From Nitrospira sp. CG24C (lineage in GTDB: Bacteria > Nitrospirota > Nitrospiria > Nitrospirales > Nitrospiraceae), in contig NEWR02000013.1 of NCBI GenBank assembly GCA_002869885.2, positions 58,220 through 99,789 on the forward strand: DNA of 41,570 nucleotides, written 5' to 3'. The translations under genes and the position numbers were made by a program. Under the pieces are notes generated by a model. The model saw nothing but the letters and a program-made list of their open reading frames with translations. It did no database searches and was not told where the DNA came from. Of this stretch, positions 1-7,609 are shown in pieces; position 1 is the stretch's first letter; each line of letters begins with the position of its first letter.

Positions 1-1113
1 ACGGACACCCGCCTTATCCGGGCTTCGAGGTTCAACCCGATGTGACTCAAGCGCAGCCGAATCCACCGTGATCATATGCGGTGATTCAGACCGCGAAGTA
101 CTGGACACGACCAGGGTGGCCTCAGCCAGCCCATACGCCGGCATGAATGCATTCTCGTTGAATCCGTGTGGAGCAAACACCCGGGTGAACGTATTGATCG
201 TCCGGTGGTGAATGGGCTCGGCTCCACAACTGGCCACCGCCCAGCGCGCAAGATCGCTGGTCCAGCCAGGTTGCTTCTGATGGGCCTTTACACACGCATC
301 GTAGGCAAAGCTCGGAGCGCCGCTATGCGTGATATTCCACCGGTCGATGGCTTCAAGCCAGCGGAGCGGCCGCCGAAGGAATGTAAGAGGTGATAAGAGG
401 AACGCCGGGATGCCCACATATAATGGGGCAAGAATTCCGTGCACCAATCCATAGTCGTGAAAATACGGGAGCCAGCACAACGAGCGGCTCTCAGCATTGA
501 CTCCCGCTGTCTGCCGGATGGCTTCACATTGAGCCAGGACATTGCGGTGACTGATCATTACGCCGCGTGGTGTCGCCGTTGAACCTGACGTATATTGCAA
601 ATAGGCCAGGTCCGAGATCGGTGAACGGACTTCCAGGCTGGGCCACCCCTCACCAGTCGGTTGATCAGTGGCCAGCCATTGGACCTGGCGATCCGTTGCC
701 ACAAGGGATTGCTCCGCACACAGAACCTGGATGCCGGCCGTCGTTAGGACAAGTGTGGCTTGAGCATCATCCAGGATGGCCTGCAGGCGAGAGAGGCTGT
801 GCTTGCGTCTGATGGGATCCGGCGCGGGGGCCGGAACGGGAACGAGGCCGGCTTCGATACAAGCCCAGAAGGCCACGACCACTTCGAGTCCAGGGGGATA
901 AATCAGAAGAGCGCGAGTGCCCGGCTCAACACGCGCCCCGAGAGCTTTTGCAAGAACGTTCACTTCGCCCGCGAGTTCAACCCACGTAAGCTGACGGTCT
1001 ATCGCAGCGGTATCTTTGAGATAGGCATAGGCCAATCCACCGCCGGCTTGCTCACAGCGGCAGGCAAATAATTCGGCAAGGGTGCGGACTGAAATAGGTA
1101 CTGATTCGCTCAT
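1..1113 (-). CDS. Fatty-acyl-AMP ligase / acyl-CoA synthetase family, C-terminus cut by window edge
   Basis: Reading the minus strand from the ATG at 1113 gives an uninterrupted frame to the window edge, about 371 residues. It begins MSESVPISVRTLAELF. The adenylate-forming P-loop YTSGSTATPRGVMISH is at about residues 178-193, and further on are WLPYFHDYGLVHG and the block LRRPLRWLEAIDRW followed by THSGAPSFAY. The last two blocks are typical of fatty-acyl-AMP ligases (FAAL) rather than classical acyl-CoA synthetases. FAALs activate a fatty acid with ATP to an acyl-adenylate and usually pass it to an acyl-carrier protein or polyketide synthase. The C-terminal domain and the downstream genes that would name the pathway are outside the window. 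A 20-bp dyad lies about 50 nt upstream of the start. Family is well supported; substrate is unknown. Confidence 0.85.
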   Translation of the reverse strand, partial: MSESVPISVRTLAELFACRCEQAGGGLAYAYLKDTAAIDRQLTWVELAGEVNVLAKALGARVEPGTRALLIYPPGLEVVVAFWACIEAGLVPVPAPAPDPIRRKHSLSRLQAILDDAQATLVLTTAGIQVLCAEQSLVATDRQVQWLATDQPTGEGWPSLEVRSPISDLAYLQYTSGSTATPRGVMISHRNVLAQCEAIRQTAGVNAESRSLCWLPYFHDYGLVHGILAPLYVGIPAFLLSPLTFLRRPLRWLEAIDRWNITHSGAPSFAYDACVKAHQKQPGWTSDLARWAVASCGAEPIHHRTINTFTRVFAPHGFNENAFMPAYGLAEATLVVSSTSRSESPHMITVDSAALESHRVEPRSPDKAGVR

Positions 1114-1484
1114 GCAGCAAATGAAACACTAGGAAACAATGAATCCGAACAACTCAATAATAGACTGATCCTATGCCGGATCAGAAGGATTTTCTACCGC
1201 TACGGAAGGATAGTACGGACCACCGCATTCTAGAAGAGATTTCCTGTTCTGCGCACACGACAGGCCGGCGAGACTTCACACAACGTCACGATTCAGTGGA
1301 ATAATTCATCCTACCCGGAGATTCAAAAGGCACCGTGATTCTTTCTCTGATGAATAGGCGGTTGTATCGTCCCCGATGAGAGAAAACTCATTGAAATATC
1401 ATGCCTCTCACTGTAAGCTCTCCCCATAGCTTGATCGGTCAGGGGCGCGCGTCTTTCGCTGCCTCCCAATTCAGCAAGTTGCCA
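1114..1484. other. Gene-free spacer between the FAAL gene and tRNA-Ser
   Basis: No frame here looks like a protein. It should hold the divergent promoters for the acyl-AMP ligase (minus) and tRNA-Ser (plus). A TTGAAA hexamer near 1393 followed after 17 nt by TAAGCT is only a weak promoter candidate. The one clear structure is the dyad at 1165-1184. Confidence 0.5.
1165..1184. promoter_or_regulatory. Perfect 7+7 bp dyad upstream of the acyl-AMP ligase
   Basis: CTGATCC, six bases, GGATCAG. The dyad sits about 51 bp upstream of the FAAL start codon on the minus strand. Its size and position would suit a dimeric repressor or activator site. No T-run follows on either side, so it is not an obvious terminator. 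The function is inferred from position only. Confidence 0.3.
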
Positions 1485-1574
1485 GGAGAGGTGCCAGAGT
1501 GGCCGAATGGACTCGCCTCGAAAGCGGGCGTCCTCGCAAGGGGACCGTGGGTTCAAATCCCACCCTCTCCGCCA
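1485..1574 (+). tRNA. tRNA-Ser (anticodon CGA)
   Basis: Acceptor GGAGAGG (1485-1491) pairs with CCTCTCC (1564-1570), followed by discriminator G and an encoded CCA. The anticodon stem CTCGC/GCGGG encloses loop CTCGAAA, so the anticodon is CGA and reads UCG. A long variable arm (class II) and the T-loop GTTCAAATC are present, as expected for serine. The last bases of the gene and its 3' flank are repeated 201 bp downstream. Confidence 0.95.
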
Positions 1575-1829
1575 CATAAAGACGTGAAACGTGAGGCGTG
1601 AAACGTAAGGGGCAAGAGTGTGGGAGAGCATGGAAGCTCCGAGGGTGGGATTCGAACAAGGGGGATCGCGGGGGATATGTCCCCCGCGTGGGGAGCCTAC
1701 GAGGGGGCTGGCCCCCTCTGTAGGAGCGAGCGCAGTTTCAGCGCACGCGACTTCGAATACCCACCCTCTCCGCCATATCAAGACGTGAAACGTGAGGCGT
1801 GAAGCGTAAGGGGCAAGAGCGTGGGAGAG
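1561..1829. repeat. 201-bp-offset duplication of the tRNA-Ser 3' end with internal nested hairpins
   Basis: The segment 1561-1628 (tRNA T-arm end, CCA and 3' flank) recurs at 1762-1829 with only a few mismatches. Between the copies, GAGGGTGGGATTCGAA at 1641 is the approximate reverse complement of 1752-1767, so the whole interval can fold as a long hairpin. Two further hairpins lie inside: CGCGGGGGATATGTCCCCCGCG near 1667-1688 and CCTACGAGGGGGC/GCCCCCTCTGTAGG near 1696-1723. The downstream copy lacks the rest of a tRNA, so it is a tail remnant and not a second gene. It may mark an integration or recombination event at the tRNA 3' end. Confidence 0.75.
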
Positions 1830-1847
1830 AATGAAGACCTTGTTATT

Positions 1848-1938
1848 AGTGCTGAGTGTTGAGTTTGCAAGACAAGAACGGGGCAAAAAGGTGACTTCAC
1901 CGCCTGTGAATCTTTCTTTTAACTCACAACTCAGCACT
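1848..1938. repeat. Imperfect intergenic inverted repeat (word type GCTGAGTGTTGAG)
   Basis: The 18-nt arm AGTGCTGAGTGTTGAGTT (1848-1865) is mirrored by AACTCACAACTCAGCACT (1921-1938) with two swapped positions. It lies between the tRNA-Ser tail duplication and SRP RNA. It belongs to the same class of word-built inverted repeats found in many other gaps of this window. Confidence 0.6.
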
Positions 1939-1957
1939 TTGAACTTCGAACTTGAAG

Positions 1958-2066
1958 AAGGGGCTGGGCCCTGTGCAGCAGAACCCTGTGAACCCCGCCA
2001 GGTCCGGAAGGAAGCAACGGTAAGCGGTTAGTTCTGTGTGCCGCAGGATCACCTGGCCCCGCTCTC
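1958..2066 (+). ncRNA. ffs: Signal recognition particle RNA (4.5S type)
   Basis: The apical SRP domain core CAGGTCCGGAAGGAAGCA is seen near 1999-2016, with the conserved GGAA tetraloop and asymmetric internal loop. Flanking segments AGGGGCTGGGCC (about 1959-1970) and CTGGCCCCGCT (about 2053-2063) pair as the closing helix, giving a ~105-nt bacterial short-form RNA. The RNA binds Ffh and FtsY in co-translational membrane targeting. SRP RNA directly upstream of dnaX-ebfC-recR is a recurrent bacterial arrangement. The ends are approximate. Confidence 0.9.
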
Positions 2067-2075
2067 TTTGAAGAA

Positions 2076-2164
2076 GTTCTGAGTCTTGAGTTCTGAGTTG
2101 GGAGTTGGGAACAAAGAGCTTTCCCATCCCCAGAACTGACAACTCAGAACTCAAGACTCAGAAC
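2076..2164. repeat. Perfect 24-bp inverted repeat between SRP RNA and dnaX
   Basis: The arm at 2076-2099 (GTTCTGAGTCTTGAGTTCTG...) is the exact reverse complement of 2141-2164, separated by 41 bases. Each arm is itself built of the near-repeated words TTCTGAG, CTTGAG and TTCTGAG. It begins about 10 nt after the SRP RNA helix and ends 22 nt before the dnaX start. It could therefore terminate or process the SRP transcript or attenuate dnaX. There is no terminal T-run. Confidence 0.75.
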
Positions 2165-2186
2165 TCATAATTGGAGCGTAGCGACA

Positions 2187-4016
2187 GTGGATTACCAAGT
2201 CTCCGCCAGAAAGTACCGGCCAGGCACGTTTGATGACGTGATTGGACAGCCACACGTGGTTCAGACGCTGGTCAATTCCATCACTACGAAACGAATTGCC
2301 CAAGCCTATCTCTTTTCCGGAACCCGCGGTGTGGGAAAAACTACGGTGGCAAGGATTCTTGCCAAGGCGCTCAATTGTGAGCGCGGGTCAACCGGCACAC
2401 CCTGTGGTACCTGCTCCAACTGTCTTGAAATCGCGCAGGGAACCTCCGTCGATGTCATGGAGATCGACGGAGCGTCCAATACGAGCGTGGACGATGTGCG
2501 TGAGATCCGCGAGAACGTCAAGTTCGCCGCGTTTCGCGGGAAGTACCGGGTCTATATCATCGATGAAGTCCACATGTTGTCGAACTCGGCCTTCAATGCG
2601 CTGTTGAAGACGCTGGAGGAGCCACCGCCGCATGTGGTGTTTATCTTCGCCACGACCGAGATTCACAAGATTCCCGCGACGATCCTTTCCCGCTGCCAGC
2701 ATTACAACTTCCGCCGAATTGCGCGAACTGAGATTGTCGAGCGGCTGCGCCATGTGGCCGAACAGGACCAGATCGTGATCGAGGAACGGAGCCTGATGGC
2801 GCTCGCCAGGGCCAGCGAAGGAAGTATGCGCGATGGGTTGAGCCTGCTCGACCAGGCAGTAGCATTCGGCGGCAAGACGATTGTGCATACGGATCTGGAG
2901 GCCCTACTGGGAGCGGTTCCGCAAGAACTCGTTCGTGCCGTGATTCAGGCGATCACGGCGCAGGAGAGTGCAGCGGCGTTACGCGTGCTGGCACAACTGT
3001 TGGACCAAGGGCACGATCTGCGGGCCTACTGTGCGGAGGTCGTCGAGTATCTGCGTAACATGCTGGTGGTGTCGGTGGTGCCCTCACCCCAAGAATGGCA
3101 GGGGTTGATCGAGGCATCAGCGGAAGATCTCACGCAGATGGCCGCTGACGCGCGTTCGTTTTCACCCGAATTACTTCAGGAATTGTTGGCAATCTTCACG
3201 CAAGCGGAGGACTCGCTCAGGCTCAGTGCCCATCCTCGGTTCGTGCTTGAAACAGCGGCAGTGCGTGCGACGCGGCTGTTGCGTCGAGTGGATGACAAGC
3301 CAGGGCAAACAGTGCAACAAACTCAGCCGACACGCCCATCTCAGCCGACCCCAGGGCGCACGGGCCAGCCTGTCTCACCGGCTCGTTCCACAGATCCAGC
3401 GGCCTCCTCGCCCCGGCAATCGACAGCCCCTGCACCAGCTACTTCGATACCATCGAGGCCTCTTGTTACCGGAAACACGGAACCGCCACGAGGCCCTTCA
3501 ACGAGTCCTACGAATGACAGATCCCCTGGCACGGACGGCGAGGTGAAGGCTCCAATGCCCCCGGCATCGCGTCCGCCTGATGGTGGGCGGGTCGCAGTGT
3601 TGCTCAATTGGGAACAGGTCCAAGAGGAAGTGGCCAACGCCTCTGCCAGGATTGCCGCTTTCTTGGAAAGAGGGCGGTTTGTGAGTGTGGATGGCCATGT
3701 TGTGACAATTGGGTTTGCCAAGCAGGAGATGGCGGCCCGAGGGATGATCGAGAACCCAGATAATATGGCGGTGCTTACTTCAATATGTGAACGATTGAGT
3801 GGTCAGACTGTTCGGTTGCGGATTGTCGAACTGACAGAGTCGGATCCTTCCGGGCCGACGATGGCGCAGCTCAGGGCGGCGAAGGAAAAAGAGCAACGGC
3901 TGGTTCTCTTCGAGCAGGCGCGGGCACATCCGGTCGTGAAGCAGGCGCTGGAGATATTCGGCGCAGAGCTCGCAGAGGTTAGGTCGGTGTCGAGCCAAAA
4001 GGAGGTTGAAGAATGA
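2187..4016 (+). CDS. dnaX: DNA polymerase III subunit tau/gamma
   Basis: 609 residues with a GTG start at 2187; TTGGAG about 10 nt upstream serves as ribosome binding site. The N-terminal clamp-loader ATPase shows MDYQVSARKYRP, Walker A GTRGVGKTT (about 46-54), a four-Cys zinc module (C64, then CGTCSNC), Walker B IIDEVHML (about 124-131) and ALLKTLEEPP. A Pro/Ser/Thr-rich linker occupies about 370-480. A C-terminal domain of about 125 residues carries the tau-specific part. DnaX loads the beta sliding clamp and couples the polymerases at the replication fork. I saw no obvious A-rich slippery heptamer for gamma production. The gene overlaps ebfC by 4 nt (ATGA), so the two are translationally coupled. 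Confidence 0.97.
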   Translation: MDYQVSARKYRPGTFDDVIGQPHVVQTLVNSITTKRIAQAYLFSGTRGVGKTTVARILAKALNCERGSTGTPCGTCSNCLEIAQGTSVDVMEIDGASNTSVDDVREIRENVKFAAFRGKYRVYIIDEVHMLSNSAFNALLKTLEEPPPHVVFIFATTEIHKIPATILSRCQHYNFRRIARTEIVERLRHVAEQDQIVIEERSLMALARASEGSMRDGLSLLDQAVAFGGKTIVHTDLEALLGAVPQELVRAVIQAITAQESAAALRVLAQLLDQGHDLRAYCAEVVEYLRNMLVVSVVPSPQEWQGLIEASAEDLTQMAADARSFSPELLQELLAIFTQAEDSLRLSAHPRFVLETAAVRATRLLRRVDDKPGQTVQQTQPTRPSQPTPGRTGQPVSPARSTDPAASSPRQSTAPAPATSIPSRPLVTGNTEPPRGPSTSPTNDRSPGTDGEVKAPMPPASRPPDGGRVAVLLNWEQVQEEVANASARIAAFLERGRFVSVDGHVVTIGFAKQEMAARGMIENPDNMAVLTSICERLSGQTVRLRIVELTESDPSGPTMAQLRAAKEKEQRLVLFEQARAHPVVKQALEIFGAELAEVRSVSSQKEVEE

Positions 4017-4336
4017 AGAACCCGATGGGCAACATGGGAAATCTTCTGAAGCAAGCGCAGGCGATGCAGGCCCAAATGGCGAAGGTGCAGGAACAGGCCT
4101 CGTCGAAGACGGTGACCGGAACGGCCGGCGGTGGCAGTGTGACGGTCACTGTGAACGGGGCCATGCAGCTAGTCGGCATCGTCATCGATCCCGAAGTGGT
4201 GAAAAGCGGCGATGTGGAGATGGTGCAAGATTTGGTTATGGCCGCATCGAACGATGCCCTCAAGAAGGCTCGCGAGATGATGGCGGATGCGATGAAATTG
4301 GTTACGGGCGGGATGAACGTTCCTGGATTGACCTAG
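4013..4336 (+). CDS. ebfC: YbaB/EbfC family nucleoid-associated protein
   Basis: 107 residues, usual for the family. It starts with MKNPMGNMGNLLKQAQAMQ, a helical opening like those of YbaB/EbfC proteins, followed by the glycine-rich TAGGGSVTVTVNG strand and the region VIDPEVVKSGDVEMVQDLVMAA. The family forms dimers that bind DNA and is almost always found between dnaX and recR, as here. The start ATG overlaps the dnaX stop (ATGA), and GGAGG in the dnaX 3' end (4001-4005) is its ribosome binding site. Confidence 0.95.
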   Translation: MKNPMGNMGNLLKQAQAMQAQMAKVQEQASSKTVTGTAGGGSVTVTVNGAMQLVGIVIDPEVVKSGDVEMVQDLVMAASNDALKKAREMMADAMKLVTGGMNVPGLT

Positions 4337-4350
4337 CGAATTATCACGGC

Positions 4351-4953
4351 ATGGCAGTCGATCAGCAAGGATTACTTTCACGGTTGGTGCGCGAGTTAGT
4401 CCGTCTTCCTGGTATCGGCCAAAAGACGGCGCAGCGATTGGCCTTTCACGTCTTGAAGGCTGAGCGCGAAGACGCGCTTCGCTTGGCTGAGGCGATTCGT
4501 GCTGTCAAAGACGGGCTCTCGTTTTGCCGGCAATGCCGGAACATCGCCGAGGGCGAACTCTGCGAATTTTGTCTGGATCCTAAACGGGACCAGACCAGAA
4601 TTCTGGTGGTGGAAGAACCCAGTACGACCTATGCCATCGAGCGAGCGGGAGCCTACCGAGGCTTGTATCATGTGCTGCTCGGCGCCTTATCACCGCTGGA
4701 CGGTGTCGGTCCGTCAGATATCAGAGCCGAGGAGTTGATCGATCGGGTGAAGCTTGGGGGAATTGACGAAGTGATCCTCGCGACGAGTCCGACGATCGAG
4801 GGCGAGGCGACCGCCATCTATTTAACGAACCAACTGAAACCTCTTGGAGTACGGGTCTCGCGTATCGCCTATGGTATTCCGGTCGGGATGGATATCGAAT
4901 ATGCCGACGACGTGACGTTGCTGAAGTCGATCGAAGGCCGTCGAGATCTCTAA
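4351..4953 (+). CDS. recR: Recombination mediator protein RecR
   Basis: 200 residues from ATG 4351, the standard RecR length. The order is the helix-hairpin-helix RLPGIGQKTAQRLAFH, the four-Cys zinc finger CRQCRNIAEGELCEFC, the Toprim domain beginning ILVVEEPSTTYAIERAGAYRGLYHVL, and the C-terminal Walker-B-like region. RecR works with RecO/RecF to load RecA at gapped or broken DNA. The frame stays open upstream to 4006, overlapping ebfC, but that extension matches nothing in the family. The start 14 nt after the ebfC stop is therefore preferred, although no strong ribosome binding site is visible and translation may be coupled. Confidence 0.95.
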   Translation: MAVDQQGLLSRLVRELVRLPGIGQKTAQRLAFHVLKAEREDALRLAEAIRAVKDGLSFCRQCRNIAEGELCEFCLDPKRDQTRILVVEEPSTTYAIERAGAYRGLYHVLLGALSPLDGVGPSDIRAEELIDRVKLGGIDEVILATSPTIEGEATAIYLTNQLKPLGVRVSRIAYGIPVGMDIEYADDVTLLKSIEGRRDL

Positions 4954-4959
4954 CAAGAC

Positions 4960-5075
4960 TGTTATTTGGTTTGTTTAGTTTGTCTAGCTTGGTCTATCTA
5001 GTCTGTCTGGTCTATTCGGTCTATCTCGTGTGTTTGGTTGAACCAGATGAACCGACAGACCGGATAGACTAAATT
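4960..5075. repeat. Word-built imperfect inverted repeat after recR (word type GGTCTATCTGGT)
   Basis: The left side repeats variants of TTTGTCTAG, GGTCTATCT and AGTCTGTCTGGT about every 10 nt. After the turn GGTTGAACC the right side gives the complementary words ACCAGATGAACCGACAGACC and GGATAGACT. Together they can form a long imperfect hairpin. It sits just before the promoter of the DksA-like gene. Confidence 0.6.
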
Positions 5076-5095
5076 GACGGGGCTCGTGCTGCCCA

Positions 5096-5124
5096 TTGAC
5101 CCCCCTCTAGGCCCCTGCTATAGT
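5096..5124 (+). promoter_or_regulatory. Sigma70-type promoter for the DksA/TraR-like gene
   Basis: TTGACC (5096-5101), a 17-nt spacer, TATAGT (5119-5124): five of six consensus bases in each hexamer. The start codon is 45 nt downstream at 5169. This implies the zinc-finger gene is transcribed on its own, apart from dnaX-ebfC-recR. Confidence 0.65.
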
Positions 5125-5168
5125 TTTGCGGTTTTGGACGGTTTTACTCCCCTCAGGCAGGCTACAGT

Positions 5169-5612
5169 ATGAAATCTGGTCCTTCCGCCAAGCGCAGTTC
5201 TCCCACTCGACCGGCAGCCAAGGCTGTCACGGCCAAGCCCAAAGCTAAGAAATCATCTCAGGGGAAAAAGTACGCGGCTATTCGCCGCGATCTTGAGCGG
5301 CAGCGCAAGGTATTGTTGGAGGAGGTGGTCGAAGGCCTCGCCAATCCAAATGGTCAGGAGACCTTCCCGGATGTCAGCGATCAGGCGTCTGCGGAAGCCG
5401 AGCAGAATTTTTCGATGCGTATCCGTGAGCGCGAGCAACGATTAGTCAAGAAGATCGACGAGGCGCTTGAGCGGATGAACCAAGATGTCTATGGCATCTG
5501 TGAGCGCTGCGAAGAAGAGATTCCCTATCCTCGGTTGAAAGCCCGCCCAGTCACGACCCTCTGCATCAACTGCAAGACGCTCGAAGAACAGGAAGAAAAG
5601 GCCCGGCGCTGA
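5169..5612 (+). CDS. DksA/TraR-family C4 zinc-finger protein
   Basis: 147 residues. A basic Lys/Ser/Pro-rich tail (1-40) precedes a coiled-coil-forming region (about 40-110, rich in Glu, Arg and Leu). The C4 zinc finger is CERCEEEIPYPRLKARP followed by TTLCINCK, and the end is EEQEEKARR. DksA proteins enter the secondary channel of RNA polymerase and modulate initiation together with ppGpp. Members with this layout are often annotated RNA polymerase-binding DksA or TraR/DksA C4-type. The tip acidic pair of true DksA cannot be assigned with certainty, so no symbol is given. It has its own promoter. Confidence 0.88.
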   Translation: MKSGPSAKRSSPTRPAAKAVTAKPKAKKSSQGKKYAAIRRDLERQRKVLLEEVVEGLANPNGQETFPDVSDQASAEAEQNFSMRIREREQRLVKKIDEALERMNQDVYGICERCEEEIPYPRLKARPVTTLCINCKTLEEQEEKARR

Positions 5613-5621
5613 AGAGCCAAG

Positions 5622-5690
5622 CCTAGTCTGTCTGGTTCATCTGGTCTATCTGGTTCAACCAAATAAACAAGACAAACCAAACAATCCACA
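5622..5690. repeat. Word-built inverted repeat between convergent genes
   Basis: AGTCTGTCTGGTTCATCTGG with further GGTCTATCTGG words faces AACCAAATAAACAAGACAAACC across the turn GGTTCAACC. The arms match only loosely. It lies between the convergent DksA-like (+) and TPR (-) genes, where a bidirectional terminator would be expected. Confidence 0.5.
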
Positions 5691-5708
5691 TAACAGTCTC
5701 CTTCTGCT

Positions 5709-5736
5709 GGCAGACCTTCTCAGCATCCTGCTAGTG
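5709..5736. repeat. End fragment of the dispersed TIR element
   Basis: CTGGCAGACCTTCTCAGCAT and the following CCTGCTAG match the reverse complement of one end of the element at 14307-14434 (CTGGCGGACTTTATCAACAG, then CCTGCTAG) at about 22 of 28 positions. The match runs into the stop codon of the TPR gene. Only this end is recognisable here. Confidence 0.5.
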
Positions 5737-6906
5737 CTTCAATGTCTTGACGCGTTGTTGGACAACAGCAACGCGACCGGCTTCATCGGGGATACCTTGG
5801 ACCAGCGCGAGATAGGTCTCGTACTCCGAGATGGCCCGTTTAGGACTCGTGGGTTCGTAGGCCTCGGCCAAGTTGTAACGGGCGATGGCATAGTTAGGTC
5901 GGAGCGTGACGGCCTTTTCGAATGAGGCAAGCGCGCTCGCCTTGTCTCCCAGCTCGCGGTACACCGTGCCCAGGTTGTTCAGAACTTCCGGAGTGTTCGG
6001 TCTGATGGTCAAGGACTGAAGCATCTCCGCCTTGGCCTTCTCGTGCTCTCCCTTCCCTTCCCAGGCCAGGCCTAGCTTGTGATGAGCTTCTGCCAGCCAC
6101 ACTTTATTCGTAAATCCGCTTGCGATCGCTTTTTGGTAGGCGGTGGCTGCGGTATCGTAGTTCTGCGCCCCGCAGTAAGAGAGCTGCGCGGTTTGGCCGC
6201 GCGCAAATTGCTGGAGCGAGATGAAGGGTTCCTTGTCCTCCGAGCCTTGAGTCTCGATCTCTTGCCCGGGCTTCTTGCCCCTTGGATGGCGCAGCCGTTC
6301 CAGGAACTCGCGGCGATAGGGTGAAAAGAGCCGTACATAGGGGTCGATCGTCACGGAAGCCTGGAGCAGCGTCGGCTGCTCGCGCGTACCAAGCACCAAG
6401 TATTGTGTCGTCGTTTTCTCATCGCCGGTTTCGTACAGGGCGCTGGAATCCATGCTCGTCTTTGAGGATAGATTTGCCACGGTGAGATAGAATTCCAATA
6501 CCGGCTTCAGCTGCATTAAAGTGTGGCGGAGGACCGGGTATGGTTTCAAGTCAAGCCCGGATGGAAAGGTAAAGACGGTTCCGATCAGCATACCGTCCTC
6601 ATCGAAAAAATAGGACTCGTCGCCATGTGATGGACTTCGTCCGGCAGGGAGAAGCAACTCTTGTCCGGCGCCCCAGTCTTGGGGCTTGAGGGTAGAGGCA
6701 GGATGTGTTTTGAGGAAGACGGATTTCGAGGTGCAGAGGGTCGTGGGCTTCAGGAGGACCAAGTCGCTTTCAGAGGGCGGGAGAACCGGTTTTCGAGGCG
6801 AAGTGTCGCAACCGTTCAGCAAAAGGCCCAGTCCCAGGCTGCAGACCACCCACAGTCGGAAGAGCACCGCATAAGGCTGCTGTTTGTTACGTGAATTCAA
6901 ACTCAC
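5731..6906 (-). CDS. TPR-repeat lipoprotein
   Basis: The frame is open from 6954, but a GTG at 6906 gives a normal lipoprotein signal: basic n-region with RNK, hydrophobic WVVCSLGLGLLL, lipobox LNGC. That start is preferred, giving 391 residues. The middle (about 40-230) is an unfamiliar secreted domain containing EDGMLIGTVFTFPSG and FSPYRREFLERL. The C-terminal ~150 residues are tandem TPRs, for example AYQKAIASGFTNKVWLAEAH, NTPEVLNNLGTVYRELGD and NYAIARYNLAEAYE. TPRs form protein-binding superhelices, so an envelope-anchored scaffold or assembly factor is a reasonable inference. The function is unknown. Confidence 0.8.
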   Translation of the reverse strand: MSLNSRNKQQPYAVLFRLWVVCSLGLGLLLNGCDTSPRKPVLPPSESDLVLLKPTTLCTSKSVFLKTHPASTLKPQDWGAGQELLLPAGRSPSHGDESYFFDEDGMLIGTVFTFPSGLDLKPYPVLRHTLMQLKPVLEFYLTVANLSSKTSMDSSALYETGDEKTTTQYLVLGTREQPTLLQASVTIDPYVRLFSPYRREFLERLRHPRGKKPGQEIETQGSEDKEPFISLQQFARGQTAQLSYCGAQNYDTAATAYQKAIASGFTNKVWLAEAHHKLGLAWEGKGEHEKAKAEMLQSLTIRPNTPEVLNNLGTVYRELGDKASALASFEKAVTLRPNYAIARYNLAEAYEPTSPKRAISEYETYLALVQGIPDEAGRVAVVQQRVKTLKH

Positions 6907-6957
6907 AAAGGGAGCATACACGAAAGGTGAAAGGGTTTGCCAAGGGGGTGACACAGC

Positions 6958-6988
6958 AACGCCCGCTTTCGTGAAGAAAGCGGGCGTT
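6958..6988 (-). terminator. Strong hairpin downstream of the small lipoprotein gene
   Basis: AACGCCCGCTTT, a 7-base loop and AAAGCGGGCGTT form a perfect 12-bp stem. It lies 28 nt past the stop of the minus-strand lipoprotein gene and just before the TPR gene. No U-run follows on the minus strand, so it may act as a processing or 3'-stabilising stem rather than a classical terminator. Confidence 0.6.
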
Positions 6989-7015
6989 CAATCTAGGGCG
7001 GTGCAATTGCGGAAG

Positions 7016-7357
7016 TTAGCGCCGCTGGCCATCCACCATTGAGTCCTCAGATGTATATCCGAAAAGGTAGGGCATCTTGCTGGTGATCGCGTAGATCGGC
7101 CGGTTCACACCGTAATCCACCGCAACTCCGAGAGGGTGTAAGAGAAAACCGGCCCAGCGCCAGGGGTTATCGCCAGGGGAAGCTCCGGCCGCCACATTGG
7201 TATAGACCAAGGACGTGGGGTCCATCACACTATAAATGCTAACCGGGGGGGTATAGCCTCCATCTGCATCGGCCAACGCCTGTTGCTCGCGGTTTCCGGC
7301 ACAACCGACTGCGGTGGCCAGGAGGAGAATTCCCAAGGCAAGAGTTGTAGTCCGCAT
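7016..7357 (-). CDS. Small lipoprotein of unknown function
   Basis: 113 residues from the ATG at 7357, preferred because AGG in ATGAGGTCATCT precedes it at normal spacing. Upstream in-frame starts at 7369 and 7468 give an abnormal signal peptide. The sequence MRTTTLALGILLLATAVGC is a lipoprotein signal with lipobox TAVGC. The mature part contains YTPPVSIYSVMDPTSLVY, WRWAGFLLHPLGVAVDYG and RPIYAITSKMPYLFGYTSED. The WAGFLLHPLG-DYG pattern resembles small conserved envelope proteins of unknown role in Nitrospirota and Proteobacteria. tRNA-Val lies upstream on the same strand. Confidence 0.75.
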   Translation of the reverse strand: MRTTTLALGILLLATAVGCAGNREQQALADADGGYTPPVSIYSVMDPTSLVYTNVAAGASPGDNPWRWAGFLLHPLGVAVDYGVNRPIYAITSKMPYLFGYTSEDSMVDGQRR

Positions 7358-7523
7358 AGATGACCTCATTTGTCTTATAGAGTTCAGAGTCGATGGTCTC
7401 TCGGTAGACTGAAGTGTAGCCGAGGTCCGGTATTCTGTCCAGAATAGGAGCAGAACCGACAGTATCATGAATACTGTGGGGTTAGGCTATGGGTATGGAC
7501 CAGGAAAGGGAAAGGGGAGGATA

Positions 7524-7598
7524 TGGTAGGCGATACTGGTATCGAACCAGTGGCCTCTTCCGTGTGAAGGAAGCGCTCTACCCCTGAGCTAATCGCCT
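7524..7598 (-). tRNA. tRNA-Val (anticodon CAC)
   Basis: On the minus strand acceptor AGGCGAT pairs with ATCGCCT, then discriminator A and an encoded CCA. The D-arm begins TAGCTCAGGGGTAGAGC. The anticodon stem CTTCC/GGAAG encloses TTCACAC, giving anticodon CAC, which reads GUG. The T-arm CTGGTTCGATACCAG is intact. Confidence 0.95.
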
Positions 7599-7609
7599 AC
7601 GAGCGGCAA

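Noticed and set aside
1323-1937. Minus-strand 204-codon frame over the tRNA-Ser region
   Set aside because: Segments such as WRRGWDLNPRSP and ERVGFEPT are the well-known false translations of tRNA genes and their flanks.
3860-3910. Programmed frameshift site for a gamma form of DnaX
   Set aside because: The only A-run (GGAAAAAGAG) is too short and lies near the 3' end, not at the domain III/IV boundary as in E. coli.
4006-4350. N-terminal extension of the recR frame
   Set aside because: It overlaps ebfC out of frame, is Gly/Arg-rich with no similarity to RecR, and RecR of normal length begins at 4351.
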